Origin: Dryas octopetala
Taxonomy: Eukaryota; Streptophyta; Magnoliopsida; Rosales; Rosaceae
NCBI GenBank assembly: GCA_963921425.1
Contig: OY992839.1
Location: 17,406,910-17,470,909, forward strand
Length of the DNA stretch: 64,000 nt
Direction: 5' to 3'
In this document: piece after piece, positions 34,172 through 46,598 of the stretch
How the letters are laid out: every line of letters begins with the position of its first letter
Numbering within the stretch: the stretch's first letter is position 1
Program-made: the position numbers and the translations under genes
The notes under the pieces: model-generated
What the model saw: the letters and a program-made list of their open reading frames with translations, nothing else
What the model was told of the DNA's origin: nothing
The model's database searches: none

Positions 34172-36002
34172 CCTCAAGATTCTTTTTCTCATTTTTTCCA
34201 TTTTTAGCTCAAAATAGCCTCATTTAGCTTCTTTCTCCATCATTGCTTCATTTAACCTACAAAACACTAAAACAAACTAACAAGACCTAAAATATCGAGT
34301 TCTTGCACTCTAGGTTAGGGAATTAATATCACAAAATGATGCAAATTGGACACTCAACACACCCCCAAACTTAGACTTTGCTAGACCTCGAGCAAGCAAA
34401 ATAAAGAAAAGACTAAAAACTGACCCAACAAACTTTCCCAACAAATGATTTCATGAGTTTAGCCACCAATAATCATAGCAAAGCAAGGCATATAGGTTAT
34501 GTAATCTTCTAATTCTAATACTGCTTCAACAACATACCTCACTCCTCTATTGTACATATAGACTATCCTTAACATAAACCCAAGTGTTAGATAAACAAGA
34601 CTAAATGAACATAAACAACATAGATTGCACTCCAATCCTCACTAAGGCATACTCTCAACAATAAAGCACTCAGAAATTGGGTTGAATTGTGCACTCAAAA
34701 TTATATGTGAGAGAATTTATGTAAACAAAAACAAATAGCTCACATATTGGCATTAAATAAAGGCACATTTGAAAGGAAGCAATGATCTCATGAAAGGAAT
34801 ATCAAAAACTTGAAATAGAATCAATCACTATAGGCTTCTCTTTCATCTAGACTCCACATTTTATACTACATTTCCCTTAAAATCAGATAGGGCTTTACTA
34901 AAGGTTGTAACGTAGGCTTATGGTAGGGATATGATATTGAAATGAAAGGATAATACAAAGGCTACAAACTATGGTTTTGCAACACAAAATAACACTTTCG
35001 AGGCATACCTTGCATATTTGCACTTCATAGCTTGAGCTTTAAACATTTGAGCACCTTTCATCATCATTTTTCTTTTCTTTTGAAACCGTCCCTTCTTTCT
35101 TTTTCTTTTTTTTCTTTTTTTTTTCGAAACTCTTCTTTTTTAGTTTTTCTTGGGTACGGCATACATTCTTTTCAGCACATTTCTCTTTCTTTTTGCTTTC
35201 AAGCTATACTTCAACATTTATTTTCAACCTCAAAGCCATAAAATCAATGCAAAACCATAGATAAAAGGTAAACAGGGTAGGGGTGTAACTCCCCCAAACT
35301 TAGGGTTAGGTATATAATGTGGATAACAAAGAAAAATGCTATAAGGCTCAAAAGGGGTAACTAGGGATAAAACACAAAAGGTTGACTTTTGGCTCTAGGT
35401 AACACAAACAAGGCCTAAAATCATCTCCTAAGATCTATGTAGTTATAGACATGTTTTGCATAAAATAAGAGAGAAGTTCTAGTTCAATGATTCAAATCAT
35501 GTGTATTTCAAGCATTTGAACAAACGAATGAACAATGAGATCAAACAACGACTTAAATGACAAGAAAGGATTAGAGTATGTATAAACACACTCAAGAATT
35601 GAAGTACAGGGCTCAATAGCTCACTTAGGTCATATAAGTCTCCTCTATCATGCATATGTATCTCTAGTCATGCAAATCACAACTTAAGCTTATGAAAACA
35701 AGGCTTAATTACAAAGAATCATGAAATAGGTTATGAATCAACATTAGAAAAACAAGAACACATAACCTATATAATGAATGCTAAACATGCTTTTCAATGG
35801 CTATAAACAATTCATCAACTTGTTGGGGACTCTAAAACTGAAAGACTCAAAAAAACTTTATTTTAAAAACAATGTTGCAATAAAATTCTAAGGATCAATT
35901 ACCTCATAAAGATGTAATGACACTTAGATGATTGCATTTTGATATGGGTTTGCCACCCTAATTGAAAACAAAAAAAAAATATATATTTTTTAAATTGCTC
36001 TA

Positions 36003-36232
36003 GAGGACCGGTCCTTAAAGGAGAGGACCGGACCTCCAGAGAGCATGGCTCTAGGAAGTGCACAGAAGGACCGGTCCCCAATGAGAAAGGACCGGACCTC
36101 TAGAAGCGAAGCTCCATTCCAGCTACAGAGAGGACCGGTCCTCACCTTTGAGGACCGGACCTCCAGAGAGGTCATCTTCTTCCAGCAGTGCAGAGGACCG
36201 GACCTCCAAGGAGAGGACCGAACCTCTGGGCC
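36003..36232. repeat. GGACCG doublet array
   Basis: Eight copies of AGGACC(G) occur as four doublets starting near 36004/36024, 36067/36088, 36131/36151 and 36193/36213. Spacing within doublets is 20-21 bp and between doublets 62-64 bp. In three doublets the first site is AGGACCGGTCC (palindromic; 12 bp, AGGACCGGTCCT, in two of them) and the second AGGACCGGACCTC. The last doublet is worn. The sequence between sites is only partly conserved (CTCCAGAGAG recurs). Confidence 0.85.
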
Positions 36233-36315
36233 AAAATTTTGAAATTTTTTTCTAAAACCCTAGAAATCTAAGAACAAAAATGAAAGAACTTGCCTTTCCC
36301 CCCAAACTTAAATGA

Positions 36316-36333
36316 CACATTGCCCTCAATGTG
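36316..36333 (-). other. Conserved hairpin of F
   Basis: CACATTG-CCCT-CAATGTG on the plus strand has a 7-bp stem. On the minus strand it precedes the polypurine box at 36298-36309, as in A. Confidence 0.6.
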
Positions 36334-36577
36334 AAAGAAATAACATCCATGCATGCTCAATTAAGTGAAGGAAATAAAAAATATCCATAAACACACCAAA
36401 AAGAAATTAAAATTGCAATTGTCTCATAAAGCAAAGATAGATAGAAATTTGTTACTTGCATAAGCAAGCAATCGGCCTTCCTCTAGCTGCAAAGTCTCCT
36501 CGATCTCCTAGACTCGGCTTCTCCTCTTCTCTTCAAAAACTTGGGTTGCCTCCCAATCAGCGCTTGATTTTACGTCT

Positions 36578-38547
36578 TCAGCCAGACGTTGCCAATTCTA
36601 CTACTCGCGTCCTCTCTTCCTTTTTCCTCCATTGGCCCTTGGTGTTATCAACCTCAAAATACTTGAAAATTTTCATTAACTCCTCTTTGTCTTCATCATA
36701 CTCAACAAGGTCAGCATTTTGTGGGAGATCTTCAGTGACTTGAAACGCTTCAACTCGACCCAAGTGAGTAAAACACATCATCATAGTCTTTGACCTAAAC
36801 TCCATCCCATTAGTGCATAGAAACGGCCTTCCAAGTATAAGTGAAGTGTCGCTTGCGATCCTTGGCACATCTAGCACCACAAAATCAGTAGGAGTAAGAA
36901 ATCCTTTGCATTTGACTAACACGTCCACAAGAAAACCCACGGGCATAGCAGTAGTTGAGTTCCCAAAACCAATTTCAGCGTTAAAGTCTTGCAAATCAGC
37001 CTCTCTAAATCCAAGCTCACGGAACACACTCAAGGGCATGATATTGATTGCAGACCCATCATCCATCAAAGCCTTCTTGATCTCAAACTTCCCTATATTG
37101 CAAGATATGATGAATGGCCCAGGATTCTTCTTCTTCCTTGGGAGGTGAGTGAACAAATAATGCTTAATCTGATCTGAAACTTGCACTCCCTCATCTCTTA
37201 CTCCTTTCTCAATTATTTTCAGCTCTTGCAAGGTTGATGGAAACTTATTGACATATTTTGGCATAGGGGGTGGCTCGGACTCACTTGAGTATTCCTCAAC
37301 CATGCTTGGGTCCTCCTCCTCATCATCATCAGAAATCTCAATTACTTCTCTAGTTTCAATGACTTGGATTCTCCTTCCCCTCTTGACCTTCCTTGTAGTC
37401 CTAGTTATTGCATTGACATACTCAGCTCCTTTAGGATTGACTACCGGTTGGCTAGGTAACTTGCCTTGCTCTCTTTGCCCCAAAGCATTAGCAATCTGTC
37501 CCAATTGCACCTCCAAACTCGCAATAACCTTAGAGTTGGCTTGAAGTTGTTGCTCAGTCCTCTGCATAAAAGTACTAGTGCTTTGAGCAAGGGCTGTAGT
37601 ACTTTGAGCAATTTGAGCAATTTTATCCTCCAAAGAAGTCCTATCGGCATTAGGGTGCACATAGGGCCGAAAACTCTGATTACCATTCCCTTGTTGCCCA
37701 CTATTGCTTCCACTTGCTTGTTGACCATTATTGCTCCACCTAAAATTGGGATGGTTCCTCCATCCAGGATTGTAAGAATTTGAATATGGATCGTTCAGCT
37801 CCCTTTTGAAGTTCCCAACTTGATTCACTTGCTCCATGTTACACTCTTGATCATTCTCACTTACTTTCTCTTGTGCAAGGGCCAAATGCTTAACTATTGT
37901 CTTGATTTCGGCAATCTCCTTTTCTATGGCATTTGGTACAGCTGCAACCCCATACACTCCTCTTTTTGACGTTCCCCTAGTGCGATTAAAGTTCCATTGC
38001 TGCGAATTCAGTGCCAATGACTCAAATAATTCCTTAGCCTCCTCGTTGGTCTTGGCCATAAATGATCCTCCACATGCGGCATCAACCATTGATTGGTCCC
38101 TCTCCAACAATCCTTGATAAAAGCAACTCATCAAGTACCATGGCTCAAAGTTATGATGGGGACAAATATTCAGAAACTCATTGAAGCACTCCCATGTCTC
38201 ATGAAACGGTTCATCAGCCCTTTGTACAAACCCAAGAATTCTTTCCTAATCTCATTCGTCTTGGCAGCGGGAAAGAACTTCTTCAAGAACTTGTCAGAAA
38301 GGTCATCCCATGTCGAGATGGATGCACTTGGAAGCGAAAATAACCACTTCTTGGCCTTGTCCTTCAACGAAAACGGAAACAACCTAAGGCGATACTGATT
38401 CTCATCAATCCCCCTATGCTTGGCAGTCTCACTCACCCCTCGGAATTCCTTCAAGTGGTGGATTGGATCCTCCCCATCTAGTCCATGAAAGCTCGGCAAG
38501 AGATGGATTGTCCCACTCTTGATCTCAAAATCATTGGTCACGGGAGC
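36578..38547 (-). pseudogene. Element F, protease and gag regions (first part, fossil)
   Basis: Minus strand. Protease lies at about 36760-37140 (KKALMDDGSAINIMPLSVF, LILGRPFLCTNGMEF). The gag C-terminal part runs from about 37150 (YNPGWRNHPNFRWSNN, SLEDKIAQIAQSTTALAQS) and the gag core is at about 38170-38541 (LPSFHGLDGEDPIHHLKEF, LRLFPFSLKDKAKKWLFSLP). Solo LTR I interrupts it at 38553 and the N-terminal part follows at 41042-41240. Apart from that insertion there are about one or two breaks. It is related to gag of A and relic B. Confidence 0.85.
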
Positions 38548-39041
38548 ATAGCTGATGAGTGTTCATTTTACGCTATTTTATGATACTAACTCCCTAACCT
38601 AGAGTGTTAGAACTCGATCTTTTTGTGTCTGTTGTCTTGTTTTTATGTTTTTAGGTCGAATGAAGCATAAATAGGAAATAGGAGCAGATGAAGCCGTTTT
38701 GGGACATTTCCTGGTCAAACTAGGAAAATGGGTCAATTCCTGGTCAAACCAGGAAAAGAGCTGAAATCCTAGTCAAATGAGGATTCCTAGTCACACTAGG
38801 AAACATCAAGTCCAGAACCATCATTGTCGAGCCAGAAATGAGAAATCTTGATTGGAACAGGAATTCCTGGTTGAACTAGGAAACCTAACCCTACTAGGGA
38901 AAAGAGTCCTAATGACACTAGGAGACTCCAGGGGCAATATGGTCATTACGAGAAGTCAAAATGGATAAGGAATCTTTCATTTACAAGAAATCCTAGTTGG
39001 ATTAGGAAATGTTGGTCAAAGTCAACTCAATCAAGTCAAGG

Positions 39042-39059
39042 TTCCAGAAGCTTCTAGAA
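39042..39059 (+). promoter_or_regulatory. Four-unit heat-shock-element-like array in LTR I
   Basis: TTCcaGAAgcTTCtaGAA, identical to A. About 690 bp upstream of the TATA box because I keeps the roughly 200-bp conserved block that A lacks. Confidence 0.55.
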
Positions 39060-39750
39060 GGTGGTGGACATCCATGTAATCAAATGGAGGGAAGAAATGA
39101 ATTCGAATCCAAGAAGGAGAGAGGGGTAAAATTGGAAGTCAAAGTCAATGGTCAAGGGTCAACCATATCATGTCATGAAGTCAATTGGGCTTTGGGCCTA
39201 GGTGAAGTCGAAATCCACAAGAATGGTGAGGTGGCAGCCCAACACATTATTTGCATGCTTGCAGCCCGTTCAGCCCAAGTCATACAGCCATGCGCAAGCC
39301 ATGCATTCCTAAAACCCATCACGTCACTTGCTTGTTGCAGCCAGCCCATGTTTTTTTAAAGGAAACCCTAGCCCATCACGCCTACAAAGAGAAAGCCCAA
39401 GGAATCCTAGCTGAAAAAGAAGTCAAAACCCTGAAAAATAGAGCACCAATTTCGACAGCAATTCTTTAATTCTCCAGAACGAATCAGGTAGCATGCCATA
39501 TATGGTTGGAAATATACGGATGTTAGCTTCGCAGGGAATTTTACGGATTTCCATTCTGAGTTTTCTAGCTCAAGATATGGTCGTTTTAGTGGAGGTAGCG
39601 CAGCAGTTCCGCGAGCTGAAAACGGAGTTACGCCCAAAAAGAGTCCAAATCAGCCCAAGGCCCATGTTTGGCCGAAAATTATAAGTCTTGGTGTGCAAAG
39701 AATGCACTTATCCCACATTGAAGAGAAAGAGAAATCTCAGCCCCACTCTC

Positions 39751-39760
39751 CTATATAAAT
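39751..39760 (+). promoter_or_regulatory. TATA box of solo LTR I
   Basis: CTATATAAAT preceded by C/T-rich sequence. Confidence 0.6.
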
Positions 39761-39987
39761 ACATCTTTATAACTCAAGGAGAGGGAACTCTCTCTGAAAT
39801 TTCAGAAACCCTAGCCTAGTCTCTCTCTCTTCTTGCCGCACACCCTAGCCTCCTTTCTTTCTCTTTCTTTTCTCACGCACCCTAGGAACCCTAGCAGCCC
39901 CCATTATTTCTCTTCCCTTGCCACAGCCACCATCATCTCTCTTTCTTTATTTTTCTGCTGAACCGAAGGAGGAGGAAGAAGTCGAGC

Positions 39988-40070
39988 TGCTGCCACCTTG
40001 TGCCGCCGCTGCCACCTTGTGCCGCTGCCACCTTGTGCCGCTGCTGCCACCTTGTGCCGCCGCTGTTGCC
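39988..40070. repeat. GC-rich minisatellite in LTR I
   Basis: The word GCCACCTTGTGCC repeats four times at 39992, 40011, 40027 and 40046 (spacing 19, 16, 19 bp), separated by GCTGCT or GCCGCT. It sits in the region that is transcribed leader in related LTRs. Confidence 0.8.
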
Positions 40071-41041
40071 ACTCTCTAGGGATGTTCTTTTATTTTTGTT
40101 TTGGTATTCTTATTTCTTTTGTTTGATTCTAGTTTTTAATTGTTTTGTTTAATTAGTTTGCTTTCCAACATGGATTGGGAATTTATTTATATTATTATGA
40201 TTTTCTTTTCTATTTTAATTATGTAGGTTTATTTATTCTATCTTGCATGTTAGTTGTAGGTTGATTATTGGATTTGCATGCTTTAACAAATCGTTTATCC
40301 GTCTCTTGGTCTGTTAGTTTGATGTTTGCACGTATTAAATTTCCACTATCTATTAGAACCCGTCACTAGTTGTTTGCATCCTTTGACTGGCCACCTTAGG
40401 GTAATTGCATCTAGTTTAATTGTTAGGTTTAGCTGTGAAATAGTCAAAGACACTAAACCACAAGTAACAAGGGAATAAGGGATTATTCTTGGTAGTGGGG
40501 TTGGGCGACCTCTATAAGGAAATAGTCAAAGCTTATATGTTGTGCATGTTTGACGTTCTCATAAAACTTAATGACTCCTGCATGGGTAACAGCTGCCTTA
40601 GCTTGAACTAGGGAACATGTAGGTTAACTGGCTAAGGAAGGCCCAAGAAGCTCTTAGTTTATGCATTAAGAGAACAATTGCGAGAAAGTAACTAGCCAAA
40701 CCTTTTTAGCAGTCAAACTTTAATATGTTGTGTTCAAATTAACTGTCATTAGCCTTGGATGGTTATTGCATGCGTATCTGATTTGAAACTGAAAACTTAA
40801 CATTGCAAGATAGAATAAAGGGTGTGTGCGTGTGGTGATGTGTGCGTGTGTTTCCATCTTCCAAAACCCCCCATTTAGTTATTCTATTGATTAATTGAAT
40901 TGATTTGTTGTGTATTAACCATTCCCTGTGGGATCGACCTCGTGCTTGTACGCTTTGCTACTGATGCGATTCGTGCACTTGCGAGTAAACTTAGAATGAG
41001 ATAATTGTTTATTTTGTTCTAAGAAAACATTCAACAATAGC

Positions 41042-41240
41042 TAATGCATGACGGCTGCGTGGGCAGAGATGGTGATGAAAAGTAACTCAAAGGGCGGCTT
41101 GGGTTGACTTCCTCCTCATTGTGATCAGCCATGTCTTCCGAATCTGAACTGACAATACTAGGGCTACATACACGCTTTCTTGATGCTATGAGAGCTTGTG
41201 CTAGGGCTTCTTCGTATCTACTTTCAAAGTTAGAACTCAT
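41042..41240 (-). pseudogene. Element F, gag N-terminal part (fossil)
   Basis: The gag start on the minus strand, with an ATG at about 41240 and acidic N-terminal sequence (SRYEEALAQALIASRKR). It lies about 165 bp after the primer site and is separated from the rest of gag by solo LTR I. Confidence 0.7.
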
Positions 41241-41405
41241 AAACAAGTACCTACACAAGGACAGCCACGAATTAGTATATAAAGAAAAACACTTGTGAAG
41301 AAATTGGCATTTATTAAATCCTAAAAAAAACTAACATAAAGAAAATCCTATTCTAACTTAATTACAATGACAAATCAAACTAATTCAATGATATTTAGCA
41401 CCATT

Positions 41406-41423
41406 CCCCGGCAACGGCGCCAA
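41406..41423 (-). other. Primer-binding site of F (tRNA-Asp)
   Basis: Perfect TGGCGCCGTTGCCGGGGA on the minus strand, six bases inside the 5' LTR, the same primer as A. Confidence 0.93.
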
Positions 41424-41429
41424 AAACTT

Positions 41430-42001
41430 GTTGATTGTTTTCTTAGAACAAATTAAATAACTCAATTCTAAGTATACTCGCAAGTGCACGAATCGTATCA
41501 ATAGCAAAGCATGTAAATACGAGGTCGATCCCACGAGGAATGGTTAAATACACATCAAATCAATTTGATCTATCCACTAACACACACACACGATATGGGG
41601 GGTTGTAAGTTGTGAAACGCACGCACACCACCAAACACACGCACACACCCGATTGTCTTGCAATGCTAAGATATCCGAATCCATCACATATTAAAAGATA
41701 ACAACTATTATGGTGACATGCTATTCAATGTAAACACACATAATTAAGTTTTCTAGCCGAAAGGCCTTGATTATCGGACACTCTCTAACTATGTTTTCCT
41801 TATTCATAAATCAACAGCTTGATTATCGCTACTTAACCTAGTTAACTCACATGTTCCTAGGAAGCTTGATTATCGTCTACCTAAACTGTTAACCATGTAA
41901 GAGTCATTAAGGACTTACGAAAACAGCAAACACATAGAGCATGATAGAATCTTGATTATCGATCTAGATGACATCTATGAAACCTATTTATCAAAGATAA
42001 G
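41430..42001 (-). mobile_element. Element F, 5' LTR, inner part
   Basis: About 570 bp of the 5' LTR next to the primer site. Element G splits the LTR after 42001, and the rest lies at 51165-52612. Confidence 0.9.
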
Positions 42002-45000
42002 TGACAGGACCGCCCCCGGATTCCACCCTGAAACCCGGAGAGGTCCTGCGGGAATCCAAATTCAAGGAAAATCCTACCGAAAATTCGGCAGAACCTCCCC
42101 TGAAAATGGACTAACCCAGAAATTTCAAACCTGTAGAAAAGCACTTCTAATCATCAACCACCTCTACCACAACCAAATAGGGTCTCAGACCCAACATTTT
42201 AAAATAGAAACCATTTTACAAAGCTAGAATAACGCCTACAGGGTTGGAGTAAGGATATGGACGCAAATGCCTCGACGTTATTGGCTCGACCTCCACCAAA
42301 GCTACTACCTGGGGGGAACAATGTAAGACAAAACAAAGAAACTGTGAGATAGGCTCAGTGAGTGGACAGTTAAACGGAAATGAAAATCATAGTTTGAATA
42401 CTTTTTTCAGAAAAACCCTTTTAACCACATTTAACGCTTAAACCTTACGATGTCCTTTGAAATCCCCCAAATTTTTAAAATCATAAAGTTTATTTAAACT
42501 TAAGAAATCCCATAAAACAATATATATTTCTTAAAACAAACAAACTAAAAAAAACATCGTAACAACAACCTTGATAAAATTCAAAAGAATCCCTCATTTA
42601 AAATCATATTTAATAATTTCTGAAAATAACCAAATTCATTTTCCACCATGCTATATACCCTGAATAATCCTGGCCATACACCTGTGCGGAATTCCTGCAT
42701 CGCACAGGCAGGCAATATCCTGGCCATACACACGCGTGGAGTGAAATCCAACACGTGCAGGCAATATCCTGGCCATACACACGCGTGGAGTAAATGTAAG
42801 ACCCCGTATTTTTCAAAGATTTATTTTAAATGTTTTGAGAATTTATTTTAAGGATTTTGGGAGTTTATTTAGAATTTAAAGAGGTTTTGGATTAATTTTT
42901 AAAATTTTGTGTTAAATTGGGCGCGACAAAAAGTTGACTTTTAAAACTAGTGGCCTTTTGCCTTGGACTTTGGGCACGTTGGAAAGGTTTCGATCCCACG
43001 AGTTCGTAGACACGCGGCATGCATCGATTGGAGTTATGGTTTGAAAGTTACGAGCTTTTGAAGTAAAGGGCAAATTTGTAATTTTTACGAAAGTGGTTTA
43101 AAAACCCAAAATTTCAGATTTTTATAACAAACACTCTCTCTCTCTCCGCGCGTCTGCCTCTCTCTCGCCCCTCACCCTCGCCGTTCCTGCCACCGGCGCG
43201 TGTCGGCGCGTCCGGCGGCAGTTGGGCTGGGTGTTTAGCCCATGCTGCTCGCCTCCCTCCTCTCTCTCTCCCAGTGGCCTTCATTTTTCCGGCCGATCAT
43301 CCACGACGGAGAAACGACGCAAAACAGGGCCGAGCCTCTCGTCGGCGATCTCGCATTTTCCGGCCAAATCGCGGCGCTGGACCACCTGGGTTCTCTTTCC
43401 CAGGCCACAGCGAGTCTCCCAGTGTTTACCCCATGCTCCGATGACCTCAAACGGCGGTGGATCGAAGATGGTTGTCCGATCGTCTTCTCCGGCCAGTTTC
43501 GGCCATTTCCGGCGAGAATTGGCTGTCGACCCAGGTATCGTTTTGGCTCCTCTCGACGTCTCCTTCGTGTCTGAGTACTTAGTTTGACCCATTTGTGATT
43601 CGATTTCGATGCCCCTATTTTGCAGCCGCGGCCACTGTAGCTCCGCCTTGTGTGGCGGCGACTTTGGTGGTTTTTCTCGATCGTTGTGCCTCTTCGGAAA
43701 CTCCTGGAGTCTTTTCAAGGTTCGTCGTTGTTTTTGGTGTGAATTTGTGTGTTGTTTGGGGTGGGGCAGCCACCGTGTGTGGTGGCGGCCGCCCGTTTCG
43801 GTCGTTCAGTGGCCCAATTGTGTTTCTGAATTGTATTTATGGATTGCCTGGTCTTAACAGGTACACGGGCTTGGGAAATCTCATTCCCGATGCCGTTATG
43901 TTGCCGGATTTGAGATCCGAGCAAAGGAGCCAAGAAGGGCGTTTCGGTCTTTTCGCGTGGTTAGACTGTGAGTGAAATTAGATAGTCTATTTCGTTGCTT
44001 TGTGTGCTTGTGTGCATTTGTTTGCTAGGATTTGATTTGACTAGGACTGGGTAAGTCTAGGCTTGAATCTTGAGGATGGAATTGATGAATGATTTATGCA
44101 TTGAGGTTATGAGTTAGGATGTGAACGATTCGAGATTGAGGTTAATAGTTGACGTTTAGGCAATTGATTTGCCAGAATGAGGATTATTATTTATTGATGG
44201 GATTTAAGATGTGAATTTGAGGAACTATATTTATCTTGATGCTTGAATATTTGTTGATGAATTTGTGATGTGATTGAGTAATTATGGATACTCTTGTGGA
44301 TTATTTTGAGTATGGAAATTGAGGATATTATTAAGGTTAATTATTTCGTTATTTCACTCATACGAGCTCTAGTGAGCTTACCGGGTTATTTGTTCGAATG
44401 ACCCGGTGTACCATGGATATGGTGCAGTGTGGTTATTGGTGTTTTGCAGGTTAAGCAGGCTGAGGAGGCAGTGAGGAGAAGACGAGGCAGTGGGACTTAT
44501 TTTAATTTTGATTTAACTGATTTTATACAGTCAATTTTACATAAATGTTTTGGGCTCACACTCTGATTTATTAACGTATTTATTTATTATATTAAGTGCA
44601 TGGCTCATTCTTTGAAAAGAGGTTTAAATGTCAAGGTTTCAGTGCATTTATGGGCCCGAGGTTCGGGGTGTTACAGTAAATCCAACACGTGCAGGCAATA
44701 TCCTGGCCATACACACGTGTGAATAAATCAGCACGTGCAGGCAATCCTGGTCATACGTGCACGCAGAGCAGCCCCCAAAGGGCGAGGCATCCCGACACAC
44801 GGCCCAAAGCCTATATGTGCATCGTGATGGGTCCCAAAGACCTATTAAATCTGATAACCTGTAGGGTACTGCAAAGGGTGGTTTTGAAAACCAATAACTC
44901 AAAAACACATAATGCAAATCTCAAATCCTTTAATTTTTCTTCCAAAACTCTTCTTAACAAAACCAAACTCATCAACTCGCTAAAACTAGTATGAAAATAT

Positions 45001-46598
45001 ATGGTTTTAAAACTTATTTATGAACACAGTTGAAATTCGAAATCCATCACCATTGATCAAATCCCAAATTAAAATCAACATCACGGAATAATTAAAATGA
45101 TACAATTTTCATTACTTATTAAGGATTAAACAACCAACTCAAAGATTTTTATTTCTCAAACAATAATTAGAAATCAAGTATAAATTAAATTATAAACTTC
45201 CATAAACATTTTCAAAAATAAAAGTTAGTCCACTCACAGTGGTAGCCCTAGCTTCGATCCTCCGCCGGATCGTCACGAACCACGGTCGTGTCGCCTATAA
45301 CACAACGATAAAATATGAAATTAGTCTCGACTCCAATACGTTTAGAGTGTGTATAAAACCTAAGCGTCCCACCCGACTCTCGCTTAAACAACAATTAATA
45401 ACTACTCTTCTTAATCCATTAACGTCCTCTCATTTCCCTGAAAACTTCCCGGCTCAACTCAACATCACCCACACTTCCCAAAACCAGTCATAAACTTAAA
45501 AAGGAACCTGCGTATGGCTTATCTCGATCAGGGAAATCGTCCTAGAGTGATTTCAGTATCAGCGAAGTCTCAAATTACAGTCCGAAACACCTTTCGGTTT
45601 CTCCAATCACTTCCAACATAACCAAGTCCAACAACCAATCTAAAATAGGCTCTAAGATAAACATACATCCAAAAGGTGACTGTAGGGGTCGAGGTCACCA
45701 CGGGTGCCGCCCAAAGCGGCGGCTCTAAAACCAATTTAACCTAAAATGCCCTTTTTCCCTTAAACCCACACAAAAATCTCAAGGATTTGAGGTGAAAAAT
45801 TGACTGAAAATGAAGAGGAAGGCCGGCGGTCTGTGTGGCTTTTCTGAGCAGAACCAGCGTGCAGGGGGGCTGGGTTGGCTGGAGGAAGGCCGGGCTGAGC
45901 TAGTCGGCGTCGGGGGAAGCTCGCCGGAGGTTGGCGACTGCGAGGGGAGGCCGGAGTTGATGGCCGGTGCTCCGCACAGAGGGAGAGAGTAGAGAGAGAA
46001 CACGGGGAGAGTGAGAACGAAGAGAGAGAGTAGGCTGGAATGGGGTGGTCGGCGCCTGGGGGTGTGCTCGCCGGAGGTCGAGGCCGGCAGGGTGGCCGCC
46101 GATGGTGAGTGGGGGTGGCTGGGGTCGTGGCGCAGAGGAAGGTGCAGGGGGTGGAGAGTGGGTACCGGGGAGAGAGAGAGAAATAAAGGGAGAGAGATGT
46201 TTGTAGAAGATTCTAGAGAGTGAGAGAAAAATCAGAAAAATTTTCTGATTTTTGGGTATTTAAAACCCACTTTTATAAATTTACAAAATTGCCCCTCACT
46301 TCACATGTCCGTATCTTTCAGACCGTAACTTGAATTGGCGCGTGCCGCGTGTCTATGAAATCGTGAGTCCGAAACCTATCTAACGGACCCGAAGTCAAAA
46401 TCGAATTCTCATTCTTTTTAAAAGTCAACTTTTGGTCAAGCTTAAATTAAAACAAAAATAAATAAATCAAAACCCTTTTTATTTTCCAAATAAATATCAA
46501 AATCTTTAAAATTCAATTCCACATCCTTAAAAAATCTCTTAAAACATATTTAAATAAAAATTTAAATTTCTAGTGAAAATTTGGGTCGGGTTGTTACA
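42002..46598 (-). mobile_element. Element G, 3' LTR (split by H)
   Basis: Left LTR copy. After removal of solo LTR H (42795-44675 and one GTAAA) it matches 48436-51159 almost base for base. Confidence 0.9.
42795..44675 (+). mobile_element. H: solo LTR inside the LTR of G
   Basis: 1881 bp, TGTAAGACCCCG...GGGGTGTTACA, target duplication GTAAA (42790-42794 and 44676-44680). Stretches such as AGTTGACTTTTAAAA and ATAGACACGCGGC (here TAGACACGCGGC) are shared with the LTR of G, so it is a related Tekay/Del-type LTR in the opposite orientation. The GC-rich middle (43140-43970) has several overlapping open frames with no family resemblance, taken as chance frames. It must be younger than G. Confidence 0.88.

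Larger units (their letters stand above)
32305..34359 (-). mobile_element. Element F, 3' LTR
   Basis: 2055 bp, bounded by TGTTGATTG and CACTCAACA. TATA box at 33455-33464. It has a W-box-rich tract (34043-34100), the three-unit heat-shock-like box (34159-34171) and the conserved block at about 33540-33740. Confidence 0.93.
34360..36577 (-). mobile_element. Element F, non-coding 3' interior
   Basis: Starts with the terminal polypurine tract (34360) and holds the internal polypurine boxes at 35291-35301 and 36298-36309, the covarying hairpin (36316-36333) and the post-integrase-type hairpin (36541-36556). It corresponds to 12281-14038 of A. No open frame of note. The GGACCG array (36003-36232) is an addition not found in A, C or K. 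Confidence 0.8.
38553..41036 (+). mobile_element. I: solo LTR inserted in gag of F
   Basis: 2484 bp forward Athila-like LTR, TGATGAGTGTTC...CATTCAACA, flanked by the duplication ATAGC (38548-38552 and 41037-41041). No interior or partner. It has a TATA box at 39751-39760, a four-unit heat-shock-like box at 39042-39059, CCTAGT palindromes (38707-39010) and the conserved block (about 39470-39660). Closest in layout to the LTR of K. Confidence 0.93.

Noticed and set aside
43222-43975. Several open frames of 70-145 codons in solo LTR H
   Set aside because: GC-rich DNA gives overlapping frames on both strands. No start context, domain or conservation in the related LTR of G.
44648-44917. Repetitive frame with ARILPARVGF-like units in the LTR of G (also 49085-49465)
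   Set aside because: Simply the translation of the 48-bp tandem repeat.
45810-46223. Gly/Arg-rich frames at 45810-46223 and 50358-50771
   Set aside because: Identical in both LTRs of G because the LTRs are nearly identical, not because of protein constraint. GC-rich leader sequence.
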